Source of the DNA: Halorientalis marina
GTDB lineage: Archaea > Halobacteriota > Halobacteria > Halobacteriales > Haloarculaceae
Direction of reading: 5' to 3'
DNA length: 64,000 nucleotides
Assembly: GCF_023028345.1 (NCBI RefSeq)
Contig: NZ_CP095488.1
Coordinates: 186,001 to 250,000 of the forward strand
The notes under the pieces are model-generated. The model saw only the letters and a program-made list of their open reading frames with translations, had not been told where the DNA came from and did not search any database. Position numbers and translations under genes: made by a program. Position 1 is the stretch's first letter; the number at the start of each line of letters is the position of its first letter. Of this stretch, positions 50,698 to 59,447 are shown one piece after another.

Positions 50698-51498
50698 ATG
50701 AACGTCGACGAGGCGACGATCCGGAAGCGGTGTACGGATGCCGTCTTCGAGCGTGGTGTGAACTACCGCGACGAGGGACGTATCCAGCGCCTCGACCGCT
50801 TCGACGAGCGGGTTACGGCGACAGTCCATGGGTCGAGCTTGTACGACGTGACTGTCGAGTTTGATGGGCGAGACCTCGACACGCGGTGTACCTGTCCGTA
50901 TGCTGGAAGCGGCGACTGCAAGCACGTTGTCGCCGTATTGCTGGATGTCGCCGCGAGCCCGCCACGGGACGAAAGTGAGGACATCGAGACAGTCCTCGCA
51001 GACGTATCCGCCGAGGAGCTACGTGCGTTCGTCCGCGATGCACTCGCCGAGAACGCGGAGCTGCGCGACCAGTTTCTCGCACGCTTCGGCGATGACCACA
51101 AATCGGTCGACGAGTACCGCAAGGAAATCGGCCACCTGTTCGAGGCACACGCTGACCCGGTCGTGTTCGAAGCCATCGACTTCTCGCGGTTTTTCGAGAT
51201 TGCCGAGGAGTACCGCGACCGCGAACGGCATCTCGCGGCCGCCACTGTCTACCGAGCACTCTTCGAGGAGGTCGACGAGCGATACAACCTAGTCGACGGT
51301 GCCTACGATCACTACGCACGGGCCATCCAGCGGGCACTCGATGGCTACGTGGAGTGTGTCCTCGCGACCAATCCAGATCCCGAAGCGTTCGACACGTACG
51401 TCGGCGTGCTAGAGACGCGAGCAACGACGGAACCACGAATCAACGACGAGCAGTTCCGGCGCGCGCTCGACGACCTCGAAGATCGATACAATGCCTGA
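50698..51498 (+). CDS. SWIM zinc-finger protein
   Basis: 266 aa from ATG 50698 (MNVDEATIRKRCTDAVFERG); a GTG two codons earlier is possible. N-terminal SWIM domain: VTVEFDGRDLDTRCTCPYAG then SGDCKHVVAVLLD gives CxCx(n)CxH at about residues 63-80. The remaining 180 residues are helical and acidic, with repeats such as LAENAELRDQFLARFGDDHK and AAATVYRALFEEVDERYNLV. SWIM domains bind DNA or proteins and occur in SWI2/SNF2, MEKK1 and plant transposase-related proteins; free-standing archaeal ones are unassigned. No helicase gene adjoins. Confidence 0.85.
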   Translation: MNVDEATIRKRCTDAVFERGVNYRDEGRIQRLDRFDERVTATVHGSSLYDVTVEFDGRDLDTRCTCPYAGSGDCKHVVAVLLDVAASPPRDESEDIETVLADVSAEELRAFVRDALAENAELRDQFLARFGDDHKSVDEYRKEIGHLFEAHADPVVFEAIDFSRFFEIAEEYRDRERHLAAATVYRALFEEVDERYNLVDGAYDHYARAIQRALDGYVECVLATNPDPEAFDTYVGVLETRATTEPRINDEQFRRALDDLEDRYNA

Positions 51499-51548
51499 TA
51501 CCACACGACAGCACACCGCTGCCGAGCACACTTGAGGGTCCTTCGTTG

Positions 51549-52949
51549 TCACCCATCGATACCGCCCGGCACGATGTCACTGGGCGTGAACAGTGACAGG
51601 TCGTCACGTTCCGCAGCCACCTGTCGCAGGCCATCGGAAAACCCGGAGCGGCAGAAACAGCAATACTGCTCCGTCCGGTTGCTTTCGTTGGCTGGCGTCC
51701 ACTGGACCTCTGATGTTGTCCGTTCGAGGTCGGCCAAGTCGCCTTCGGTCATCTCTCGGCTGGTGTACTTGCACTCGCCTGCAACAAGTGTGCCGTCACT
51801 CGCGAGTCCCACGACGTCGATCTCGTGCTGTTTGTGCCACCAGTAGCCGATACCCTGGTACGTTTTGGGGATCAGCGACGGAAGCGCGTTCTGACAGACT
51901 CGCTCGAACATCGTTCCCATGTAGTCGGTGAAGGTTGGCTCGACGGCCTGCTCGTAAGCGTCTTCGTCAAGCTGGACGAGTTCGCCCTGCTGGCCGTAGA
52001 CGTACCGGAACCAGAACCGGAACAGCGGTTCCTTCAGCCGGTACCGACTCTTCCGCGTCGAGTTAGGATCGGCGGTCACGGGAATATCGCGTTCGACGAG
52101 ACGCAGTCTGCGGAGCTTCGAGAGATACGAACCCAGCGCGTTGGAGTCGACCCCCGCGAACCCGGCGATCTCGTTGGCAGCTCGCTTGCCGGTCGCGATT
52201 GCCCGGAGAATCGTGTAGTACGTCTGTGGCTCCCGAATCCCGAACTCCGTCCGCAGCAGGAACTCCGGTTCGTTGTGGAGGACGCCGTGTTCCGAGAGTA
52301 CCTGTGACTGGACGTTCTCTGCCAGCGAGCGAGATGGATCGAGCGCCTGGAGATAGTACGGCGTCCCGCCGAAGACACTCCAAGCCTGGATGACTGTGTC
52401 CGGGTCGTCGCTGGGGTAGAACTGCTGTGCGTCCGCGAGGTCGAGCGGGGGGAGGTCGATGGTCGCCGTTCGACGGCCGTACAACGGGCTGCCACCGCTG
52501 AGGACCTTGTCTTCCATGATGCTGATCGACGAGCCGACGAGCACGAGTGTCGTGTCCGTCTCCTCGAGATGCGTGTCCCAGACGCGCTGTATTTTCGACG
52601 GGAGTGCGTCGTCGGATTCGACGAGATAGGGGAATTCGTCCAGGACGACGATTGCGTCTTCGCGACCGAGTGCCCGGAGTAGGGCTTCCCAGTCGCGCTG
52701 AATGTCCTCCAGTAGTGGAACCGTCTCGCTGGCCGTGTCGACGAAGTTAGCGAGTTGTGCGGCCGCGGTCTCCTCGGTTGCCTGCCAGTAGACGGAGTCC
52801 TCACGGCTCTGAACCGCTTCACGCACGAGCGAACTCTTGCCGAGCCGTCGTCGCCCGTAGACAACAATCAGTTCGGCACTGTCGCTCTCGAACCGCGAAT
52901 TTAGCAGTTCAAGTTCGTCCTCCCGGTTGACGAAACGTTGGTTAGCCAT
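51549..52949 (-). CDS. Archaeal AAA ATPase with DUF234 (PD-(D/E)xK-like) domain
   Basis: 466 aa. N-terminal ATPase: FVNREDELELL, Walker A VVYGRRRLGKSSLVREAV (about residue 30-40), Walker B DAIVVLDEFPYLVES, sensor LVLVGSSISIM. Middle wHTH: AANEIAGFAGVDSNALGSYL. C-terminal DUF234: KEPLFRFWFRYVYGQQGELV and the nuclease-like EIDVVGLASDGTLVAGECKY (D...ExK). These ATPase-DUF234 proteins are abundant in archaea, with no settled function; links to mobile elements or defence have been suggested. Upstream lies a duplicated AT-rich box (52998-53024). It is transcribed alone, away from the HTH/TumE-like pair. Confidence 0.87.
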   Translation of the reverse strand: MANQRFVNREDELELLNSRFESDSAELIVVYGRRRLGKSSLVREAVQSREDSVYWQATEETAAAQLANFVDTASETVPLLEDIQRDWEALLRALGREDAIVVLDEFPYLVESDDALPSKIQRVWDTHLEETDTTLVLVGSSISIMEDKVLSGGSPLYGRRTATIDLPPLDLADAQQFYPSDDPDTVIQAWSVFGGTPYYLQALDPSRSLAENVQSQVLSEHGVLHNEPEFLLRTEFGIREPQTYYTILRAIATGKRAANEIAGFAGVDSNALGSYLSKLRRLRLVERDIPVTADPNSTRKSRYRLKEPLFRFWFRYVYGQQGELVQLDEDAYEQAVEPTFTDYMGTMFERVCQNALPSLIPKTYQGIGYWWHKQHEIDVVGLASDGTLVAGECKYTSREMTEGDLADLERTTSEVQWTPANESNRTEQYCCFCRSGFSDGLRQVAAERDDLSLFTPSDIVPGGIDG

Positions 52950-52997
52950 ACGTACTATCCCCTCCCAGCACCGATTATGCTTTCGACTATCTAAATC

Positions 52998-53024
52998 TCG
53001 ATTTTACTAACTTCGATTTTACTA
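52998..53024. promoter_or_regulatory. Duplicated 12-bp box upstream of the ATPase gene
   Basis: tcgattttacta occurs twice, at 52998-53009 and 53013-53024, a 15-bp period, about 50-75 nt before the ATPase start. It could be a tandem regulator site or repeated TATA elements for either divergent gene. Confidence 0.4.
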
Positions 53025-53159
53025 TTTTCCAGTATATTTCACTGGCTGGTCACTGGGACCAAGACACGGCAATCGACGGGTCTAAATCGGTCAATAGCGG
53101 GCTCGCGCAATAATTTGCGGAGGAGTAGAAATATTACGCTCGAATGTTTGCTGTCCAGT

Positions 53160-53702
53160 ATGCCGCCCGAGAATCCGCCAGACGAGACCGACTGGGTCGA
53201 GACGTGGAAAGAGCACGCGTCGGCGTTCGACCGAGTGAAATCGGTCACGATGACGCTCTCGGAGCCGCGGCCAGCGTCGTGGATCGCAACGGAAGCGGGC
53301 GTCTCACCGAATACGGCCCGGGACCACCTGCGCCGACTCGTCGATCTCGGTGTGGTGACAGCGACCGAGAACGATAGAACCCGCCACTACTATCCAGACC
53401 CGCTGTACACGCGGCTCCGGGATGTCAGGGAGTTGCTCAAGGAGACGACGAAACGCGAACTGTCGGAGCAGGCCGCCGAATTGAAAGACGACATTGCGGC
53501 CTGGAAGGCCGAGTATGACGCTGATTCCCCGGCGGCCCTGCGTGAACGAGCGGCCAAAGACGATGTCGCTGCTGAACGGGCGCACGAACTCGTCGCGGTC
53601 GCAAGCGATTGGGAACTCGCCCGATACCAACTCTCGCTCGTGCAGGACGCCATCGAGAACTACGATACCTGGTCAGCCGATCCGTCATCGATCACAGGAT
53701 GA
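53160..53702 (+). CDS. Winged-helix protein (DUF7342-like), first gene of a two-gene cassette
   Basis: 180 aa from ATG 53160 (MPPENPPDETDWVETWKEHA); the 15 upstream codons are basic. HTH at about residues 20-75: KSVTMTLSEPRPASWIATEA, GVSPNTARDHLRRLVDLGVV, then a coiled region RELLKETTKRELSEQAAELK and a helical tail. Its stop overlaps the start of the next gene (ATGA), implying translational coupling. It is probably a DNA-binding autorepressor of the cassette. The family name is from the WVETWKEHASAFDRVKS-type start seen in haloarchaeal DUF7342 proteins and is moderately sure. Confidence 0.72.
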   Translation: MPPENPPDETDWVETWKEHASAFDRVKSVTMTLSEPRPASWIATEAGVSPNTARDHLRRLVDLGVVTATENDRTRHYYPDPLYTRLRDVRELLKETTKRELSEQAAELKDDIAAWKAEYDADSPAALRERAAKDDVAAERAHELVAVASDWELARYQLSLVQDAIENYDTWSADPSSITG

Positions 53703-54175
53703 CGGCGGATTCTGGCCGGGATCGACACCGCATCCTCCGCGAGTTGCGCGGCGAGTTAGCGCGACACCCTGCCGTTCGAGCTGTCAAGGGGGACCCGCCG
53801 GACGCGTATCGGGAACTGCGAGCGACTCTCGACCCATCGTGGTTCGGTCACTCAGGGGAGACAGCATCGCTCCGGCTGACGTGGATCCCGGATCCGTCAC
53901 CTGGGCCCGACGCATCTGATCGCGAGAGCGACACCTGGAAGCGAACACCGATTCGGGCGTACTACACCCTCCATTACAGCGATCCGGACGGTCTCGACTG
54001 TGGACTCCACTGCGAACCGAACCCACACGTCGACGGCTTGCTCCACTATCAGGAGCGCGAGGGCACGACTAAGGAGTACACGTACGTGCCAGTCTCGTTC
54101 GACGCACGCTCGGTGACCGGGCTCCTGTGGGAAATGATGGATGCGCTCGCCGACCGGCTCGGCGATGCCGGTTGA
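53699..54175 (+). CDS. TumE/DUF6516-like protein, coupled to the winged-helix gene
   Basis: 158 aa, ATG 53699 overlapping the upstream stop by four bases. The core (residues 80-158) reads IRAYYTLHYSDPDGLDCGLH, CEPNPHVDGLLHYQEREGTT and ends GLLWEMMDALADRL, which recalls the TumE-type toxins (DUF6516), where a Y...H..NPH...HHH core precedes a final helix. A DNA-binding partner directly upstream is also what TumA-TumE pairs show, although TumA normally follows the toxin. I infer a possible toxin-antitoxin pair; the activity (RNA targeting?) is unproven and the match is by eye. Confidence 0.5.
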   Translation: MTADSGRDRHRILRELRGELARHPAVRAVKGDPPDAYRELRATLDPSWFGHSGETASLRLTWIPDPSPGPDASDRESDTWKRTPIRAYYTLHYSDPDGLDCGLHCEPNPHVDGLLHYQEREGTTKEYTYVPVSFDARSVTGLLWEMMDALADRLGDAG

Positions 54176-54254
54176 CTGATTGGTACATGAATAGTCGACT
54201 ATTTCGACTGCATTACGATGGATGGGTGATTTAATTCTGTGTTTCAAACTAGGT

Positions 54255-55626
54255 AGCGAGGCGGATTCCCCGCCCCACCGTGGGCGGGGTTGAAGCCGAC
54301 ACTCGCTGCCACAAACCACGGACTACTAACTACCTCTACTATCTGTTGAAACTCGTGGCAGACGACTACCTGAGACGCACCGCAATCACCCGTCCCATCC
54401 TCACCGACGAGCAACAGGACCTGCTCGACGCCACCATCGGCGAGTGGAAAGATGCCTGTAACATCAGTAGTCGCATCGGATGGGATGCAGGTGAGACGCG
54501 GAAAACCTACCTCCAAGACCTCGCCTACAACACAGTGTTGGAGGAAACACGTCTCGGGAGTCAGCACGCAATTCTCGCCACCCATCAGGCCGCAGCCGGA
54601 CTCGATGGTGTCGACGCAATCGAAGACCTTGATGAACACTACAAAACGTCTCAACCAGAGTTCACCAGTAACACGGTGAAATACGACACCCGGACGATGA
54701 TGCTGTTCGATGATGGGTCTGTTTCGCTCTCCACTGTCGATGGCCGGATTCGGTGTGGCCTGAATCTCCCCGACGAAGAAGACGGGTATCAATACGAATA
54801 CCTCACTGATGTCGAGTGGGAAGTAACAGAGTCTACGCTGTCAAAGCGTGATGGCGACTACTACCTCCACCTTGGGTTTCGAAAGGACAAACCCGAGAAA
54901 CAGGTTGAACAACAGGGTGACGACGAGGACAGGACAGTTCTCGGCGTTGACCTCGGTATCGTCAACATCGCCACCACTAGTACAGCGTACTTCGCCTCCG
55001 GCAGAGAACTTCGACACCAGCATCGAGAGTTTGAGCGGATACGCGGCGATCTCCAGCAGACTGGTACACAATCCGCCCATCGGACGATTCAGAAGATGAG
55101 CGGTAGGGAATCACGGTATCTTCGTGACCAACTCCATCAAGTTGCGAATCAGATTCTCGAAGAAGCACGTACTCACGATTGCGAGTACATCGCGTTCGAG
55201 AACCTGAAACACATCAGGGAGCGTGCGCCTCCCGTCAAAGAGTTCCACCAGTGGGCGCACCGGCAGCTCGTTGACCTCGTTGAGTACAAGGCTGAAGCCG
55301 AAGGGATTAGCGTCGAGTTTGTTGATCCGAAGAACACGAGTCGACGGTGTCCCGAATGTGGTCACACGAGCGACGGGAATCGCGTCAGGCAGGCGGAGTT
55401 CGAGTGTGAGTCGTGCGGTGCAACTCAGAATGCAGATTACGTGGGTGCGAAGAATGTTGGGTGGCGGTATGTCCGTCGCGGTCTACAGTCGTCGCGGCGG
55501 ACGGGCGACAGTCAACTCGCCCTGAAGTCAGGAACTGTGACGCCGAACCGTGGATTCGTCCCGTCCGACTAACTGTCGGCAGAGGCCGAGTTCACTGACA
55601 AGCCCCGCGCCACCGTGCGCGGGGCA
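54255..55626 (+). mobile_element. IS200/IS605-superfamily element, TnpB only (third intact)
   Basis: Left hairpin CCCCGCCC(C)A-CCG-TGGGCGGGG at 54268-54289; right hairpin CCCCGCGC-CACC-GTGCGCGGGG at 55603-55624. Both ends have the same caccgtg loop with different stems. tnpB lies between; no tnpA. Bounds are approximate. Confidence 0.78.
54355..55572 (+). CDS. tnpB: RNA-guided endonuclease TnpB, apparently intact, different lineage
   Basis: 405 aa from GTG 54355 (VADDYLRRTAITRPILTDEQ), where the TnpB N-terminal domain begins; the 25 codons before it code for an unrelated left-end stretch. Catalytic acids: D in GVDLGIVNIATT, E in YIAFENLKHIRERAP, D in TQNADYVGAKNVG; zinc finger CPECGHTSDG...CESC. 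All are present. The lineage differs from the copies at 10048 and 14382 (FENLKHIRER in place of VEDLDVKGM) but is the same as the truncated copy at 56862. It presumably makes an omegaRNA from 55430-55626. Confidence 0.9.
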   Translation: MADDYLRRTAITRPILTDEQQDLLDATIGEWKDACNISSRIGWDAGETRKTYLQDLAYNTVLEETRLGSQHAILATHQAAAGLDGVDAIEDLDEHYKTSQPEFTSNTVKYDTRTMMLFDDGSVSLSTVDGRIRCGLNLPDEEDGYQYEYLTDVEWEVTESTLSKRDGDYYLHLGFRKDKPEKQVEQQGDDEDRTVLGVDLGIVNIATTSTAYFASGRELRHQHREFERIRGDLQQTGTQSAHRTIQKMSGRESRYLRDQLHQVANQILEEARTHDCEYIAFENLKHIRERAPPVKEFHQWAHRQLVDLVEYKAEAEGISVEFVDPKNTSRRCPECGHTSDGNRVRQAEFECESCGATQNADYVGAKNVGWRYVRRGLQSSRRTGDSQLALKSGTVTPNRGFVPSD

Positions 55627-55668
55627 GTTAACGCGTATCCAGCAGCTCGTCTTCCCGCTCGCCCAGAC

Positions 55669-56343
55669 TCATGCGTTCAGACGTGGATCCTCGTGGGATG
55701 CATCGATATCACAGTCGTGCTCCTCTGCGATCATCTCTAACGCCGGCTCGTAGTTCACCCGGTACTCCATCATGTGGTCGATCGTTTCGTCCAACGGAAC
55801 GACTGGGTTGCCGTCGACCCATTCGCACGTTATCTCTTCGCTCGTCGGGAACAACACGTATGAGACGGTCGCGTCATAGTCGGTCGCATCTGGTCGTTCT
55901 TCGATCCGACTCGGAATCCCGAATTCATCAAAGAATGCAGTCCACCGTTCGACATCTTTGTCGCGGACCTGGATAAAGATCGGATAGTCGTCGTGACCAC
56001 GGGCAATCTGATACCCGCCATGGGTCCAGACATAGACACTGTCGATTTTCGTGTACGCGAACGGCATATCGGCGAAGTGTGGAATGACGTAGCCGTCGTC
56101 AATCGACGGTGGAACCGATCGGGAGAGGGCCCCGACCATGTCGCGGTACCGGTCTCTGACCTCATAGTTCTCGATGTAGACGCCATTATCGCGCCGGACG
56201 AAACCTGCCTCGTCCAGCCGTTCGAGCCACTCATAGACCCACGAGTAGGAGCCGTCGATCTTCTGGGCGATTCGCCGAATCGAGTCTCCTGGCTGCGCCG
56301 CTAACATGATTTTCGCCGCGGTCTCATCGATGAACTCCATCAT
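55669..56343 (-). CDS. Helix-turn-helix protein with nucleotidyltransferase-like C-terminal region
   Basis: 224 aa (MMEFIDETAAKIMLAAQPGD). N-terminal winged helix, residues 5-60: DSIRRIAQKIDGSYSWVYEW, LERLDEAGFVRRDNGVYIEN. The remaining part (FADMPFAYTKIDSVYVWTHG, YPIFIQVRDKDVERWTAFFD) resembles the antitoxin-like half of AbiEi-type or haloarchaeal HTH proteins that accompany a nucleotidyltransferase toxin, but no such partner gene is adjacent: an intact TnpB element ends 45 nt from its stop. It could be a solitary antitoxin or regulator. Family assignment is tentative; the HTH is clear. Confidence 0.65.
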   Translation of the reverse strand: MMEFIDETAAKIMLAAQPGDSIRRIAQKIDGSYSWVYEWLERLDEAGFVRRDNGVYIENYEVRDRYRDMVGALSRSVPPSIDDGYVIPHFADMPFAYTKIDSVYVWTHGGYQIARGHDDYPIFIQVRDKDVERWTAFFDEFGIPSRIEERPDATDYDATVSYVLFPTSEEITCEWVDGNPVVPLDETIDHMMEYRVNYEPALEMIAEEHDCDIDASHEDPRLNA

Positions 56344-56451
56344 CGTTAGTTATCGGTATCGTATCTAACAGTATGAGTATTTTCCACCGACGTATGAAAT
56401 AAAACTATCTCTGCACAGATAGTCATGCCACTGAGGACATCCTCGATCAGT

Positions 56452-56607
56452 TCAGTCATCCTCGTCGACAGCCTCGTCGAGCGGGACTACGTTGGCCTCG
56501 ATATCTTCGGGAGGGTCTGCACACAAAGCAGCCCACGGTAGACGCAGCCGAGCTTCTTCCGACGGTGTGTAGCCATCGTTTGCCCGAATCGGAGACAGCA
56601 GGTGCGG
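56452..56607 (-). pseudogene. Start-less acidic gene end
   Basis: Minus frame between TAG 56608-56610 and TGA 56452-56454 reads PHLLSPIRANDGYTPSEEAR, LRLPWAALCADPPEDIEANV, VPLDEAVDEDD. Clearly haloarchaeal in composition, but no start codon in frame; probably the 3' end of a gene cut by rearrangement. The surrounding 56344-56861 has no other supportable gene. Confidence 0.45.
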
Positions 56608-56861
56608 CTACATTGGTGGTTGATGGCTGCGGCGGGACAACGATTGTTGAGCAATTGTCTGATCAACTGATATCGCGGTGGGTATCAGCCGCATCTGACT
56701 CGACCCTTCGAAGTTGCCTCGGAGGCAATCAGCCGCTGATTTTTATATCTGGCACCCATTAGATCCACCTGTCACAACGGAAAGCCCAGGATCGACGGGG
56801 CAATTGAGGGTGAAAACCGCCACAAGGCGGTGACCTCACCGCGTACCCTCTCACGGCAGTG

Positions 56862-57691
56862 GGCGTGTCCATGCTGAGTACGTCTACCCGGACGACTCAC
56901 CCCAAGCCGAATATATGGAAAGCGACGAGTGGGCCAAACAGGGCGCGAAACTCCGCTACGACCGCCAGACCGATACCTACTATCTACACGTTTCCGTCAC
57001 ACAGGAACGCGAAGACTCATCGGAAGAAGCCGAGAGCCGAACAGTTCTCGGTGTAGACCGGAACGTGGACGGGTATCTGGCCGTCACCAGCACGGGAGCG
57101 TTCATCGGCAACGCTGACCTACTAAACCACAAGCGCCGCGAGTACGAACGTCGTCGCGCTCGGCTCCAACAGCAGGGGACGCGGAGCGCACACCTTACGA
57201 TTCAGTCCATCGGTGACACCTTCGCTAACTGGCCAGAGGGCTTCCTACACCAAGCGTCAAAACGGCTGGTCGAACAAGCCGTGTCACAGGACTGTTCTGT
57301 TATCGTTTTCGAGGACCTGGAACAGATACGGGAACGTATCTCGAACGCCTCGAAGTTCCAGCAGTGGGCGTTCCGCGAGTTGAAACGCCAAACGGCATAC
57401 AAAGCCCGTGCTGAAGGAATCGCCGTCGAGTCAGTCCATCCGGCATACACCAGTCAACGGTGCAGTCACGCCGACTGTGGCTTCACGCACGAAGACAACC
57501 GCGACGGTAACGAGTTTGCCTGTCAGAAGTGCGGCAAAGAGCTACACGCCGACTACAATGCGGCACGGAATATCGCACACAGGTACGTCCAGAATCGGCT
57601 CAAGTCTGGTTCTGGACGGGCGACCAATCACCTTGCCCTCAAGTCGGGGACAGTGAACGGGAACGGCGACTATTCGCCTTCCACAGTGTAG
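56862..57691 (+). pseudogene. tnpB: TnpB, N-terminally truncated
   Basis: The coding frame enters at about 56862 (GSGRVHAEYVYPDDSPQAEY, no start) and passes ATG 56915 (258 aa to the stop). The RuvC domain is complete: D in GVDRNVDGYLAV, E in VIVFEDLEQIRER, zinc finger CSHADC...CQKC, D in LHADYNAARN. The first about 140 residues, including the RNA/DNA-binding WED/REC part, are missing. Same lineage as the TnpB at 54355. A product from ATG 56915 would be a bare nuclease domain; loss of function is likely. A short hairpin gtggac...gtccac follows the stop (57689-57711). Confidence 0.75.
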
Positions 57692-57759
57692 TGGACAGAC
57701 CGGGGGTCCACCGACAGACCTCGGCGTTCACGTCGAGGCAGGTGATCGCTGTGTGTAGT

Positions 57760-58344
57760 TCAGTATCCCTCGCGATCGATCCCGGAAAAGGTGTCCAACA
57801 CGTCGTCGGCGTCGGGGAGCAGGCGGCACGCGCGGTCGCGAAGCTCGTCGGTCCGGCGGTCGAGTTCGGCGAACTCCTCGTGTCCGTCGAGCTGCTCGGG
57901 TGGCAGTTCCGCCTCGATGACCGCCCGCTTCGACTCGAACTGGAAGTACTGGCCGAGCAGGTCGTATGCCAGGACCTGACACTGCTGGTCGACGGCGGCC
58001 CGGACGTCCTCACGCTCGACGGGTTTACACAGGTACTCGTCGAACGGCAGGTCGAGAATCTCGAGCCCGGGATCGATCGCCGTCACCATGATCACCTGCG
58101 TGCGCATCTCCATGTCGCGCAACTCTTTGAGCACCTCGTCGCCCGACAGTCCAGGCATGTGCCGATCTAGCAAAACCACGTCGGGCGCGTCCGCCGGATC
58201 GACGGTTTCGAGCGCCTCCTCGCCGCTGTAGGCGATCGTGACGTCGGCGACATCCTCGAGTCGGAGCGCGTACGCGTCGGCGACCTCTTTCTCGTCGTCC
58301 ACCAGCAGCACCCGTGGCAGCGTCACGCGCATTTCGCCTGACAT
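57760..58344 (-). CDS. HalX-type response regulator
   Basis: 194 aa. The receiver domain spans residues 9-125: acidic pair VDDEKEVAD (Asp 16/17), phosphoacceptor Asp 60 in VVLLDRHMPG, Thr in IMVTAIDPG, Lys in YLCKPVE. The C-terminal HalX helices (VIEAELPPEQLDGHEEFAEL, DRRTDELRDRACRLLPDADD) form the haloarchaeal output domain. Without a DNA-binding HTH it probably passes signals by protein contact. ATG 58344 (or Met five codons in) is plausible. It is divergent from the winged-helix/kinase cluster and is the best candidate partner for the kinase at 59448, by position only. Confidence 0.9.
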   Translation of the reverse strand: MSGEMRVTLPRVLLVDDEKEVADAYALRLEDVADVTIAYSGEEALETVDPADAPDVVLLDRHMPGLSGDEVLKELRDMEMRTQVIMVTAIDPGLEILDLPFDEYLCKPVEREDVRAAVDQQCQVLAYDLLGQYFQFESKRAVIEAELPPEQLDGHEEFAELDRRTDELRDRACRLLPDADDVLDTFSGIDREGY

Positions 58345-58508
58345 CGTGTTGTGTACGTCTTACGCTCAGGACACATAATACGCGCCGTTCGACGTCATCC
58401 GACCAGTGCAGCCCGGAAGTGAAGATAGCTAGAGCGGGGACTGGCCCCGGGTCACGATTGGTAGCGCCGGATTACAGGGAAGAGGGCTCGGAAGACGTAG
58501 CTACGACG

Positions 58509-58928
58509 ATGCCCGAAACCGTCCACCGCGATCGCACGCGGGCCGACACGGAACCGTCACGGAACGACCCCGAGGCCGCGACCCGAGTGACCGACATGGC
58601 CGATTCCGCCGAGCTGCTCTCCCTGCTGAGCGACGACAGCGCACGGGAGATTTTGACGGCGATCACCGAGGAGCAACTGCGGGCCCGGGAGATCGCCGAC
58701 CGTCTCGACATCTCCCGAACGACCGTCTACCGCCGTCTCAACCAACTGGAAGCCATGGGCGTCGTCGAGACCTCGTTCTCGCTCGACCCCGACGGCCATC
58801 ACTGCAAGCAGTTCCACGCCGCGCTGGACCAGGTCGTCGTCTCGATCGGTGCCGACCGAATCGCCGTCGCCGATGCTACCGTTTCCGACGCCGACCCCAG
58901 CGGTGAACCCTCTCAGCGCGCCCGCTGA
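58509..58928 (+). CDS. Winged-helix regulator, paralogue 1
   Basis: 139 aa from ATG 58509 (MPETVHRDRTRADTEPSRND). An acidic disordered head (about 35 residues) is followed by a wHTH: LLSLLSDDSAREILTAITEE, LRAREIADRLDISRTTVYRR, LNQLEAMGVVETSFSLDPDG. The tail is variable. It is highly similar over its first 120 residues and in its upstream region to the gene at 62765, so the two arose by a local duplication, with the kinase and GAF/Bat genes between them. It is 165 nt away from the HalX gene, which is divergent. Confidence 0.84.
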   Translation: MPETVHRDRTRADTEPSRNDPEAATRVTDMADSAELLSLLSDDSAREILTAITEEQLRAREIADRLDISRTTVYRRLNQLEAMGVVETSFSLDPDGHHCKQFHAALDQVVVSIGADRIAVADATVSDADPSGEPSQRAR

Positions 58929-59447
58929 CGCCCTCCCTCCACGACCCCGCTGACGCTCCCCCTCCACGCACCCGGGGAGTTCCCTGTTTCGACGGTTTCA
59001 GAGCAAGGATAGCAACTGTCGATCGACAGTGAAACGCCACCGGAGGACCGTGTGACCTCGAACGGAGCAGGTGTACACGTCCAGCTCCAGGAGTTCGAAA
59101 TCACCCTGGATCGGACGGCTGGGCGTGGCTTTCGTCGTGGTCGCGCCTGTTTGGTACGCGTGTTCGGCTGGCGGTTCAGTCGGGCGGCGGCCTACGGCGC
59201 GTTCCCGTCGGCGGGGCTTTCGCCGCCGCGGTCGGCAAATCCGCGTTCGCATCACGTGGGCATGTCCGGTGTCGAGGGTCGCACAGGTCGTCGGTGTCTG
59301 CCCGCCGCCCTGCGGTCTAGCCGTGATGTTAGGACTGCTAGAACAACAACCTAAGTGCGAGGGGTGTCACCTCCCGAGTAAGGATGTCCCCGAATCCAGT
59401 CCACAGCGGACCGGGACGGAGGCGGATGGCCCATCGTCTGCGCCACT
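58929..59447. other. Spacer upstream of the kinase gene
   Basis: 519 bases. Several overlapping ORFs exist but are Arg/Pro/Ser-rich and have no haloarchaeal protein character. Nothing RNA-like or mobile is recognised. The 3' part should hold the kinase promoter. Confidence 0.4.

Noticed and set aside
52998-53024. Duplicated tcgattttacta box as the start of a CRISPR-like or iteron array
   Set aside because: Only two copies; no further units on either side and no replication gene nearby.
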